Origin: a virus
Length of the DNA: 45,684 nt
Direction: 5' to 3' (one strand)
IMG/VR virus record: IMGVR_UViG_3300025030_000184
Span: 1 to 45,684 of that record
In this document: positions 31,083-37,073 of the stretch, one piece after another
Numbering within the stretch: position 1 is the stretch's first letter
Layout of the letters: every line of letters begins with the position of its first letter
Position numbers and translations under genes: made by a program
Notes under the pieces: generated by a model
Seen by the model: only the letters and a program-made list of their open reading frames with translations
Told to the model about the DNA's origin: nothing
Database searches by the model: none

Positions 31083-31110
31083 ATTATAGCACCTTCTGAA
31101 AGATTGTCAA
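31083..31110 (-). promoter_or_regulatory. Near-consensus promoter of HNH cassette 3
   Basis: Minus strand TTGACA (31105-31110), 16-base spacer, TATAAT (31083-31088): both hexamers are exact consensus. Seven bases separate TATAAT from the ATG of the leader gene, predicting a leaderless transcript. Confidence 0.8.
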
Positions 31111-31121
31111 GGAAATTCTTT

Positions 31122-31322
31122 CTAAATCTTTTGCCTCTTTCCGCCCTGTGTTCGTGCGGGTTCTACTGTTACCCTGACTTTGATAACTTTCTTGGTATCG
31201 GGAATGGCGTATTCTGCGTCTCTTTTACATCTAAACATATAAAAGTCAACCTCGGCATATGTTGTCAGCCGCCCACCTTCCTTCGTAACTGTTACCCACC
31301 CATTCAAAACTTTCTTCTTCAT
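31122..31322 (-). CDS. Hypothetical protein, 66 aa
   Basis: Starts at 31322 behind CGGGAGGGATT. Beta-rich: GWVTVTKEGGRLTTYAEVDF then IKVRVTVEPART. A longer upstream extension lacks its own ribosome site. No motif. It ends 12 bases before the -35 box of HNH cassette 3, where the inserted cassette begins. Confidence 0.55.
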   Translation of the reverse strand: MKKKVLNGWVTVTKEGGRLTTYAEVDFYMFRCKRDAEYAIPDTKKVIKVRVTVEPARTQGGKRQKI

Positions 31323-31486
31323 AATCCCTCCCGTGATGCGGTGCTGTATTGCACCTCGCAAGACGCACAGAAAAAAGTATCACCGCCAATTATGATACTT
31401 GACTCTGTAATATTGTTAGCCTCACAATATGCGCAATACCAAAACGTAACCCTGAACGTAACCCTGTCGTTTGTTTTCTTTTTCAT
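31319..31486 (-). CDS. Zinc-ribbon protein, 55 aa
   Basis: AAAGGAGGGG before ATG at 31486. CAYC (about residues 18-21) and CASC (about 43-46) give one zinc site. N-terminus basic (MKKKTNDRV). The stop overlaps the next ATG (ATGA). Likely a small nucleic-acid or protein-binding ribbon. Confidence 0.6.
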   Translation of the reverse strand: MKKKTNDRVTFRVTFWYCAYCEANNITESSIIIGGDTFFCASCEVQYSTASREGL

Positions 31487-31498
31487 AACCCCTCCTTT

Positions 31499-31735
31499 TT
31501 AACCATGTAAGATTATAGCGAGTTCGTCTGCCAATTTTTCCGCGTCAACATTGCACAAACGAAATACGCTGTTAGATATTGTGATTTCGATATAATGCCC
31601 CGCCTTTTTTTCTTTGTTGCAAACGCTACACCAGTCCGCTAATGCCGGGGCGGTTATTTTAATGCCCCTGAGTTGCTTCGCTACGATATTTGTGTTCAAG
31701 TTCCCCACCGTTTCTATCATCGCCTTTCTATCCAT
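31499..31735 (-). CDS. Small Cys-containing protein, 78 aa
   Basis: AAAGGAGGGG before ATG. Contains WCSVCNKEK near residues 35-43 and a later Cys, possibly half a zinc site. The N-terminal 30 residues form an amphipathic helix. Belongs to a run with the same GGAGGGG-type ribosome sites as neighbours 31319 and 31769. Function unknown. Confidence 0.6.
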   Translation of the reverse strand: MDRKAMIETVGNLNTNIVAKQLRGIKITAPALADWCSVCNKEKKAGHYIEITISNSVFRLCNVDAEKLADELAIILHG

Positions 31736-31768
31736 AACCCCTCCTTTTGTTTTTCCTTTTCCAGTTCC

Positions 31769-32239
31769 TCAACCCGCAAATCGCTCACAAGCCTTTTGTG
31801 TGTGCTCAATCGAGAGATAGACCTGTAGGCAACCTTCTCGCCCGTTATCTTCCGGTGCATTGTCGCGGCTTATCGTCATCGCGCAACAATGTGTTTTGGT
31901 AAATTTGGTCATGCGCACGGAGTATGGTAAGACCCCGCGATAGAGATTGCCCCCATGCTCCCACCCGAAGTTTTTACATTGCCAACATCGCTGGGTATAA
32001 TCCCCCTCGTCGGTGTATGTGTTTATGTTTTTTATTCGAAATCCTCGGAGTTCCGCAGGAGAGGGGAAAAACTTGCATGTCTGCCCTGCGGTCTTAACGG
32101 CATGGGCAAAAGACTCGAAAGAAAGGTCTTTTAAGAGTTGCCAATATCCGGCGGTCTGTCCGTGCGTAAGTTCAATACGATATACCTCCGCGAGCGCGGA
32201 CATAGCCTTATCGAAAATATCTCTTTCATGGTCTTTCAT
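31769..32239 (-). CDS. Putative helicase-loader-like replication protein
   Basis: A 156-residue protein. The first 65 residues (FDKAMSALAEVYRIEL, then YWQLLKDLSFESFAHAVK and FFPSPAELRGF) match the helical pattern of phage replisome organiser and G39P-type loader/inhibitor proteins. The C-terminal half adds Cys residues (CWQCKNFG near 84-91, HCC near 117-119) that could bind zinc. It overlaps the replication initiator by 14 bases, the order expected for initiator followed by loader. Confidence 0.5.
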   Translation of the reverse strand: MKDHERDIFDKAMSALAEVYRIELTHGQTAGYWQLLKDLSFESFAHAVKTAGQTCKFFPSPAELRGFRIKNINTYTDEGDYTQRCWQCKNFGWEHGGNLYRGVLPYSVRMTKFTKTHCCAMTISRDNAPEDNGREGCLQVYLSIEHTQKACERFAG

Positions 32240-33044
32240 GTTTACCCTCCGGTAATTGTTTTTGTTGTTCTTCGTCGCGCTCGGCTTTCATTCTCTCTAA
32301 AAGTTCTCGGTTGTGCCGCGTTCTCGGATGCTCGTAAGGTTGAGGCGGGGCAATCTCATCTTCCCATCGCCTTTGTCTTATCCATGTTGCCGGTAGAGAG
32401 ATAAATTGTCCGTCCTCTTTTAGCCATTGTGCGGTTTGCTTGTGTTTTTCTAATGCCGTGAGGATTACGGCCAAAAGGATATCGTCTGGTTTCAATGAGT
32501 TCCATGCCTTAAGCGCGTCCGCTTTCGCTTCCTTCCTCGGATAGGCTTGCCAGAATTTATCGAAACGCTCGCCATATAGGCTCGTTATAGGCTTGTTATC
32601 TCCTTCCAAGGACGGGTCTTTATCCCCTTTGTTTTCATTCTTTTCATTCTTATCATTCTTGTCTGTGTCCCTTTTGGTGTCCTTCTGGTGTCCGCTCTGG
32701 TGTCCGCTCTGGTGTCCGCTCTCTTGATATGAAGAATAGTTTAAGATAGTAATAATAGTGGTTTGGTTATTAGTTTTGGTGTCCACCATTCCCCTATTTT
32801 GAAGCCAGCACAAAAAGGTTACGATTGTTTTACGATTCCACCCCCATCTCTTCGCTAAAGTGAGTTGCGAGTAGGCAAGTTGCCCCCGTAAAATATTTAT
32901 TTCAATCCCCCTTATGAAAATGGTTTGTGGTTTATGATTAACCAATAAAAGTAAATCAACCCATGCTTGCCCTTTACTGAATCGCTCGGCTGTCCATATT
33001 TCCGATTCTAATATTTGCCTGTGCAATTTTATCCAACCTTCCAT
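32226..33044 (-). CDS. Replication initiator-like protein (winged helix)
   Basis: A 272-residue protein starting at 33044 behind GAAAGGGATTTT. The N-terminal 95 residues begin GWIKLHRQILES and hold a winged helix (AYSQLTLAKRWGWNRKTI, 57-74), as in phage O/DnaD-like proteins. Linker 100-137 is low in complexity: three SGHQ units coded by a tandem 12-base repeat, then KND/KNE repeats. The C-terminal FDKFWQAYPRKEAKADAL and LPATWIRQRRWED are typical of phage initiators that recruit the loader encoded next. Confidence 0.75.
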   Translation of the reverse strand: MEGWIKLHRQILESEIWTAERFSKGQAWVDLLLLVNHKPQTIFIRGIEINILRGQLAYSQLTLAKRWGWNRKTIVTFLCWLQNRGMVDTKTNNQTTIITILNYSSYQESGHQSGHQSGHQKDTKRDTDKNDKNEKNENKGDKDPSLEGDNKPITSLYGERFDKFWQAYPRKEAKADALKAWNSLKPDDILLAVILTALEKHKQTAQWLKEDGQFISLPATWIRQRRWEDEIAPPQPYEHPRTRHNRELLERMKAERDEEQQKQLPEGKHERP

Positions 33045-33054
33045 AAAATCCCTT

Positions 33055-33177
33055 TCAGAACGCACAATGCCGCTCAAGACGAGGGGCTAATCCTCTTCCA
33101 TATTTGAATTGCTCAAATATGTTCTTGAACGGCATTGTAAATTCTAACAGGAATTTATGAATAATTAGCCTATCCAT
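33055..33177 (-). CDS. Leaderless 40-aa leader gene before the replication gene
   Basis: ATG 33177 is 6 bases after a -10 box, with no ribosome site. Product MDRLIIHKFLLEFTMPFKNI then FEQFKYGRGLAPRLERHCAF. Same length (123 bp) and layout as the leader before HNH 3, and likewise built over an inverted repeat: ACAATGCCGTTCAAG pairs with CTTGAGCGGCATTGT, with an inner perfect hairpin (CATATTTGA/TCAAATATG). The next ATG follows after 10 bases. Likely a regulator of initiator synthesis. Confidence 0.5.
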   Translation of the reverse strand: MDRLIIHKFLLEFTMPFKNIFEQFKYGRGLAPRLERHCAF

Positions 33178-33183
33178 ATATTT

Positions 33184-33212
33184 ACTCTATCAGTTCCCTA
33201 AGGGCTTGTCAA
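33184..33212 (-). promoter_or_regulatory. Promoter before the replication gene, leaderless layout
   Basis: Minus strand TTGACA (33207-33212), 17-base spacer, TAGAGT (33184-33189), 6 bases to ATG 33177. It lies between the stop of the small DNA-binding-like gene and the replication genes, giving them their own start of transcription. Confidence 0.65.
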
Positions 33213-33215
33213 GGA

Positions 33216-33380
33216 TTATTTTGCGCTCTCCTTTCCGCTGTTCTTGCTTATCTCCCTCTCGATGAGTTCCGTTATCTTTTCCCCTGTCGTTTTCCGTTCC
33301 ATTGCACAAACCCCCTTGAATCGCCTCCAGAGTTCGTCCGATACGAAGATGTTGCGCCTCTCGTTTATCTTTTTTGTCAT
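33216..33380 (-). CDS. Small putative DNA-binding protein, 54 aa
   Basis: GAGGAGGGAATT before ATG 33380. MTKKINERRNIFVSDELWRR then FKGVCAMERKTTGEKITEL: a strand followed by two helices, like a ribbon-helix-helix (Arc/CopG) or similar short regulator. It ends 3 bases before the -35 box of the replication promoter, so it may regulate that promoter. Confidence 0.55.
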   Translation of the reverse strand: MTKKINERRNIFVSDELWRRFKGVCAMERKTTGEKITELIEREISKNSGKESAK

Positions 33381-33401
33381 AATTCCCTCCTCTGTCTGTT
33401 T

Positions 33402-33503
33402 TTATTTTGTGGCAATCATAATCCCTATAAGACATGAATGACACCCGTTCCCTTCGCGTTGGATTGTCGAAGTATCACCACATTTATTACATACTGTCTT
33501 CAT
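33402..33503 (-). CDS. Zinc-ribbon mini-protein, 33 aa
   Basis: MKTVCNKCGDTSTIQREGNG then CHSCLIGIMIATK: CNKC and CHSC form one zinc site. Start at 33503, stop linked to upstream gene by ATGA. Very short but with good coupling and no competing frame of comparable quality. Confidence 0.55.
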   Translation of the reverse strand: MKTVCNKCGDTSTIQREGNGCHSCLIGIMIATK

Positions 33504-33661
33504 CTCCCCATCTCCTGTGCGCAGGCCGCCGCCTTCTTCTCCCATGCCGCCGACACCGCCTTTACCCTCGCCCATGCTGCCGCCTCTTTCGCCTCCGCCG
33601 CCTTCAATGCCTTTACCGCCCTTACCCATACTGCCGCCGCTGATTTTTTTCTTATCTTCAC
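33500..33661 (-). CDS. Ala/Trp-rich amphipathic helix protein, 53 aa, GTG start
   Basis: VKIRKKSAAAVWVRAVKALK then AAEAKEAAAWARVKAVSAAW: Trp at about 12, 29 and 40 and Ala/Lys between them produce one strongly amphipathic helix. GTG 33661 follows GGAGGTGGAGAA in the conserved GGAGGTGG start linker, which supports the start. It resembles the 29438 protein in design. Possible membrane or DNA contact; function unknown. Confidence 0.55.
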   Translation of the reverse strand: MKIRKKSAAAVWVRAVKALKAAEAKEAAAWARVKAVSAAWEKKAAACAQEMGR

Positions 33662-33689
33662 TTCTCCACCTCCGCGGGGTCGCCGCCGT

Positions 33690-33791
33690 TTAGGTTATGT
33701 TGTCCACGTTGTAGCCGATTATTACCGCCTCCGGTATATCCTCCCCGGACTCGTCAAGGTTCGGGTTCGTGTAGTCGAGTTCGTAGGTCAT
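33690..33791 (-). CDS. Small acidic protein, 33 aa
   Basis: MTYELDYTNPNLDESGEDIP then EAVIIGYNVDNIT. GGAGGAGACCACTCC precedes ATG 33791. Negative, soluble, no Cys. The stop overlaps the linker before the next gene. Function unknown. Confidence 0.5.
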   Translation of the reverse strand: MTYELDYTNPNLDESGEDIPEAVIIGYNVDNIT

Positions 33792-33961
33792 GGAGTGGTC
33801 TCCTCCTCCGTATTTTTAATGAGCGTATAAAATCTTTCATGGTCGAGATTGATATTAACGCCGTTATCTACCTTATCCGCCATGTGTTCGGATGCAATCG
33901 GTTCAAATTCCTTTGCGATTCTTCCTGTGGCGTGTTCTACTATTTGGATTATGTATGTCAT
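33788..33961 (-). CDS. Small protein, 57 aa
   Basis: GAGGAGGGCAAAACA before ATG 33961. MTYIIQIVEHATGRIAKEFE then PIASEHMADKVDNGVNINLD: beta-hairpin then helices. Overlaps the next ATG by ATGA. No family recognised. Confidence 0.55.
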   Translation of the reverse strand: MTYIIQIVEHATGRIAKEFEPIASEHMADKVDNGVNINLDHERFYTLIKNTEEETTP

Positions 33962-33984
33962 TGTTTTGCCCTCCTCTTTTAAGG

Positions 33985-34674
33985 TTATACTGCTATGTCC
34001 TCGCCCTCTTTCGCTGTATCCGGGGCAACGTCGTTAGTCGTTTCCTCGCCCACTTCGTTGTTTACAGGGTTTTTGAAGGGATTAAGAACGCTCTCGATTG
34101 TATTCATTGCCTCTTGCTCACCGTTACCACGGCAGGGCATGGTAATGACGATACAATCTTCTATACCCTCGAAAACAAGAATCATTGCCGCGCTTTTATC
34201 GTGTTGCGTGAAAAGACTTACTGGGCTTATCTTTCCGGTATCTCTTGCTTTAGCAAACGCCGCGTGGGTTGCCATACCTTCTAACGAAAAGCAAGGATTA
34301 AGAGGTATAAGGTTTTTTATGTCCGGTATTACATTGAGGACAGGCAGGAAGTCTATTGGCTCGACAAGGCGATAGATAATGCCATTATGTTCAAGCGTGA
34401 AGGTTTCGGTATCATACTTGGCAAAATGTGCGCTCTGTATAATACCTTTACGGGTTTTGAGTAAGGCCGCCCTTATGGTCTTTATTTGGTCTTTGTGAAA
34501 GTTTAGGGTAAAGAATTCGCTTGGGTTCTCGTCGGTATTCCATAGCAGTAATGACGTTCCGTTTGTCGCCATCACCTTGCCGCGTTCATAGCGTACTTGG
34601 CAAGTTACTGGCCTATCGCCGTCAAGATATGTCATGGCTGCCGCTAATGTATTCGTGTTGAGTATCAGTTCCAT
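33985..34674 (-). CDS. Possible sliding-clamp-like protein
   Basis: A 229-residue protein. Strand/helix order and the segments KVMATNGTSLLL (33-44), then a helix with DQIKTIRAALLKTRK, VEPIDFLPVLNVIPD (104-118) and IVITMPCRGN (about 179-188) recall a single domain of a beta-type clamp (ATDGHRL, FPDYRRVIP and VMPMR motifs). One domain would need trimerisation or pairing to form a ring. Acidic Asn/Glu-rich C-terminus. I hold the clamp call as a hypothesis; a phage-specific DNA-metabolism protein is the alternative. Confidence 0.4.
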   Translation of the reverse strand: MELILNTNTLAAAMTYLDGDRPVTCQVRYERGKVMATNGTSLLLWNTDENPSEFFTLNFHKDQIKTIRAALLKTRKGIIQSAHFAKYDTETFTLEHNGIIYRLVEPIDFLPVLNVIPDIKNLIPLNPCFSLEGMATHAAFAKARDTGKISPVSLFTQHDKSAAMILVFEGIEDCIVITMPCRGNGEQEAMNTIESVLNPFKNPVNNEVGEETTNDVAPDTAKEGEDIAV

Positions 34675-34701
34675 CTCTCCACCTCCTGCGGGGTTGCCGC
34701 C

Positions 34702-34935
34702 TTATTTGGTTTCATTTTCTATTAAGGATTTAAGTTTATAATTGCCTCTAACCCAATCGTAAACGGGTACTCCCGTATATGTGGAAAAAACAAACAAATT
34801 TTGCACTTCCGGGGTTAAATCCCGTGCTTCGACCAAACCGAGAAAGTTAAATCTTTCTTCTTTTTTATGGCATTTGCGAATATGTCTTTTTAATTGTGCA
34901 AGTGTAAGCACGCTTTTTTTATCTCTTGTCTTCAT
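34702..34935 (-). CDS. Hypothetical protein, 77 aa
   Basis: Linker ribosome site AGGAGGTGGGAAG before ATG. Basic N-terminus with helices (LAQLKRHIRKCHKKEERF), then an aromatic C-terminal half (GVPVYDWVRGNYKLKS). No Cys pair. Function unknown. Confidence 0.6.
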   Translation of the reverse strand: MKTRDKKSVLTLAQLKRHIRKCHKKEERFNFLGLVEARDLTPEVQNLFVFSTYTGVPVYDWVRGNYKLKSLIENETK

Positions 34936-34964
34936 CTTCCCACCTCCTGCGGGGTTGCCGCTGT

Positions 34965-35159
34965 TTAGGGTTCGTTGTTTTCAATTTCGGCGCGTAATCG
35001 CCTGATTTCCGTCAGGAGACTGTTCGGCATAGTCATACTTACGATTTCCAATCCTTGCAATACGGTTATAATGTATTCAACCGGTATATAACGCCGGTAG
35101 TGTTCGTTAATTTCGTCCGTTATTGTTAAGACGGGTAATGATTTTTTAAGTTTTTTCAC
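34965..35159 (-). CDS. Hypothetical protein, 64 aa, GTG start
   Basis: GTG 35159 after AGGAGGTGGAAA. VKKLKKSLPVLTITDEINEH then VEYIITVLQGLEIVSMTMP and a C-terminal coiled helix (LLTEIRRLRAEIEN). Likely oligomeric. Function unknown. Confidence 0.6.
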   Translation of the reverse strand: MKKLKKSLPVLTITDEINEHYRRYIPVEYIITVLQGLEIVSMTMPNSLLTEIRRLRAEIENNEP

Positions 35160-35197
35160 TTTCCACCTCCTGCGTTTAAAGGCCGCTCGCCTATTCG

Positions 35198-35407
35198 TTA
35201 AGAGTCTATGCGGTTGCCTGTATGCATAAAATCTGCTGTATATGCCGGCCCAGAATTGTCTGAGATGTTGTTACCATCCTCATCTTTGCACGGTGTAACA
35301 TCCACTATCCAGAAATCACCTGTATAATGGACAATGCCGTATTTGTAACCCTGTTCAGGATTTTTACCTTTCTTAAATTTTACTATCTCATTTTTGTAAA
35401 CTTTCAT
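35198..35407 (-). CDS. First early gene, SH3-like small protein, 69 aa
   Basis: ATG 35407 behind GGGAGGTGGAGAAG; an in-frame GTG three codons earlier lies within the ribosome site and is rejected. MKVYKNEIVKFKKGKNPEQG then YKYGIVHYTGDFWIVDVTP has the alternating strands of a small barrel. As the first gene after the operator-bearing promoter it may be an early regulator or anti-host factor. Function unknown. Confidence 0.6.
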   Translation of the reverse strand: MKVYKNEIVKFKKGKNPEQGYKYGIVHYTGDFWIVDVTPCKDEDGNNISDNSGPAYTADFMHTGNRIDS

Positions 35408-35452
35408 CTTCTCCACCTCCCGTTTTAAGGCCGCCGCCTATTCGTTATTATC

Positions 35453-35481
35453 AATATATAACATATTTCATATGTTGTCAA
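35453..35481 (-). promoter_or_regulatory. Main early leftward promoter with internal operator
   Basis: Minus strand TTGACA (35476-35481), 17-base spacer and TATATT (35453-35458). The spacer contains a perfect dyad, ACATAT-GAA-ATATGT (35461-35475), placed exactly where a repressor would block polymerase. It drives the whole minus-strand operon from 35407 to 22642. The protein that binds it is not identifiable. Confidence 0.75.
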
Positions 35482-35836
35482 GTCCTTTTACCGTTTATTT
35501 TCATTTATTTTTATCCCGCTTTCGCTCAATGTTTATGCGGGTTTGATAAAGAGGACAAAGAGGACAAGGTTAGTCTTTTATTATTTAAGTCCCGCCGAAC
35601 AGTCAAAAACCCCTGCTCAAGGGCTACTCTATTCGACAAGGCGTAGAAGGGAGAGGAAAGAAAGGGGTTGACAAGGGATGGCAGTCGCTGTTAAGGTTGC
35701 GAATGTGTAGCCGCTTATCGTTAAGCGGGATAAAAACCGGTAACGAGGGTTTTGACATTTGAACCCGCGCCCTGATTAGTCTATAAAAATACAAACAAAG
35801 AGGCCGCTAAAATCAAATGACGATAGGGGATAATTC
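35482..35836. other. Divergent control region, no gene seen
   Basis: About 355 bases between the early promoter and the plus-strand HNH gene. Contents: CCCGC/GCGGG arms near 35514-35542; a tandem 9-base repeat AAAGAGGAC twice near 35547-35565; a perfect hairpin CCGCTTA/TAAGCGG near 35712-35731; and GGGTT-TTGACATTTG-AACCC near 35748-35766, a -35 box inside a small dyad without a well-placed -10. This is a good place to look for an origin or early switch. Only very short frames exist. Confidence 0.5.
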
Positions 35837-36316
35837 ATGGCCAAACTGAATTACGCCAAAGCTTCGCGGCAGTGGAAGGCCGATAACTACGGACAGGCAA
35901 TGGATTACAAGCCCGTAAAATGGTCTAAAGCGTTCAAGAAGGAACGGAAGGCCAAAGCCAAGGCATGGAAGAAGAAACACCCGAAGGCTGCTAAAGCCCG
36001 ACAATACTATGCCGCCGATAAGCAAGACCGGACAAGCAAGCGTTACTGGTCATGGCGCCGGGCAGTCCTTAAGCGGGATAAATACCGTTGCCAAGGTTGT
36101 AACTCGGCTGATAACCTCATTGCGCACCATGTCAAGTCTTGGTATGACTACCCTCAATACCGATTCCATATCGAAAACGGGCAGACGCTTTGTCGAGACT
36201 GTCATATCCTCATTCACCCTTTCATAGACCTGAAACGTTTCAAAGAACTACAAACCCCTGTCAATAACCTAACTGAAAAGGTTGTAATAAGGCGCACTAA
36301 CCCGCGTGTAATATAA
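35837..36316 (+). CDS. HNH nuclease, DNA-packaging-associated type
   Basis: A 159-residue protein. A very basic N-terminal 65 residues (Lys/Ala-rich helix) precedes an HNH domain with CQGC (about 91-94), IAHHVKSWYDYPQ and CRDCHILIH. HNH enzymes next to terminase genes help cut DNA for packaging in many phages. It reads with the terminase operon on the plus strand and is unrelated to the three IANPEK paralogues. AGGGGATAATTC precedes ATG. Confidence 0.8.
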   Translation: MAKLNYAKASRQWKADNYGQAMDYKPVKWSKAFKKERKAKAKAWKKKHPKAAKARQYYAADKQDRTSKRYWSWRRAVLKRDKYRCQGCNSADNLIAHHVKSWYDYPQYRFHIENGQTLCRDCHILIHPFIDLKRFKELQTPVNNLTEKVVIRRTNPRVI

Positions 36317-36510
36317 TAGAGTCTTGTTCAAAACTGATTCCCTTTTCCCTCGAACCCGTAGGGTAGAGGGTTGCACCTTCAAGCCCTTCTTTACCACCTT
36401 TAACAATGATAAAAAAGGTATAGGTTACTATGCCCGGGCAATTCAAGACCCCTTGTAGCCAATCCTCGAAAGGGTATTACGCCCGATAAGGACACGAACC
36501 ACCGAATCCC
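36317..36510 (+). other. Short intergenic region before the terminase promoter
   Basis: No convincing gene. A 19-codon frame at about 36431-36490 (MPGQFKTPCSQSSKGYYAR) has only a weak upstream site and is not annotated. A small ACCC/GGGT hairpin lies near 36355. The position directly before the small terminase makes it a place where a packaging-recognition site could lie, but no cos-like or pac-like repeats can be recognised. Confidence 0.35.
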
Positions 36511-36539
36511 TTGACAACTCCGACAAGGTATGGTATACA
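36511..36539 (+). promoter_or_regulatory. Late-operon promoter, leaderless layout
   Basis: TTGACA (36511-36516), 17-base spacer, TATACA (36534-36539), then 6 bases (CTCTCT) to the small-terminase ATG at 36546. No ribosome site stands before this ATG. It would start the transcript for terminase, metabolic module and head genes. Confidence 0.75.
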
Positions 36540-36545
36540 CTCTCT

Positions 36546-37031
36546 ATGAGCATACAAGATATAGACCCCGCAGAACTTGAGCGCGTTAGTAAGGACGTTA
36601 AGCGGTCAGCTCCAAAGCGTATCCCCATCGAAGATATTCTTGAACTTCGGAATAAACAGTTAAACGGCCGTCAAATCGCGCAGTTACTCGGTTGCAGTGA
36701 AGTTACAATCAGCAGAAGGTTGAAAGCGTATACACCTATTTTCGCCCGGCTCGACCGTTTCAAAAAGCATCGTGCCGACCTCCTCACCCTCAAACAAGCT
36801 GACATACTGCGTTCTATCACCGATAAGGACATCAGAGAGGCCAGTCTCTTACAGCGTGCCACCACTCTTGGTATCCTGCACGACAAGGAACGCTTGGAAC
36901 GCGGGTTGTCCACGAGCAACGTTGACATACATAGCGAGATTCGTTCTTCAATCGAGCGAGTTGAGGCGATAAGGGCGTTGATAGCAGAGGGGGGTGGGGA
37001 GAGAGGGGGCGATGGTGGTGGGAATGAATAA
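36546..37031 (+). CDS. Putative terminase small subunit
   Basis: A 161-residue protein with a helix-turn-helix at residues 39-62 (LNGRQIAQLLGCSEVTISRR), then a long charged helical region (65-140) and a Gly/Glu-rich end. This matches small terminases, which recognise the packaging site and oligomerise. It is two radical SAM genes, a hypothetical gene and two TPP genes away from the large subunit, an unusual separation. A transcription regulator is the alternative. Predicted leaderless start. Confidence 0.65.
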   Translation: MSIQDIDPAELERVSKDVKRSAPKRIPIEDILELRNKQLNGRQIAQLLGCSEVTISRRLKAYTPIFARLDRFKKHRADLLTLKQADILRSITDKDIREASLLQRATTLGILHDKERLERGLSTSNVDIHSEIRSSIERVEAIRALIAEGGGERGGDGGGNE

Positions 37032-37073
37032 AGTTACTTCTCCCTTTCTGAACACTCAAACAAAAAGGAGTTT

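Larger units (their letters stand above)
33662..35445 (-). repeat. Start-associated linker repeated before five genes
   Basis: Minus-strand stretch of the form CGGCGGCAACCCCGC then AGGAGGTGGRAAG, followed by the start codon. Copies precede the starts at 33661 (GTG), 34674 (ATG), 34935 (ATG), 35159 (GTG) and 35407 (ATG); the last two have a shortened GCGGCC/GCGAGCGG left part. Each begins at or near the upstream stop TAA. Similar start-associated sequences are known in some mycobacteriophages, but the sequence here is unrelated to any I know. Confidence 0.7.

Noticed and set aside
30996-31502. Plus-strand frame of 168 codons
   Set aside because: Lies antisense to several well-coupled minus-strand genes with ribosome sites and zinc motifs.
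32680-32720. Tandem 12-base repeats
   Set aside because: Code for three SGHQ units in a flexible linker of the replication initiator; not an independent iteron set, although an origin within the gene cannot be fully excluded.
35681-35711. Tiny frame MAVAVKVANV after a TTGACA
   Set aside because: Ten codons, no proper ribosome site or -10 spacing; more likely part of the control region.
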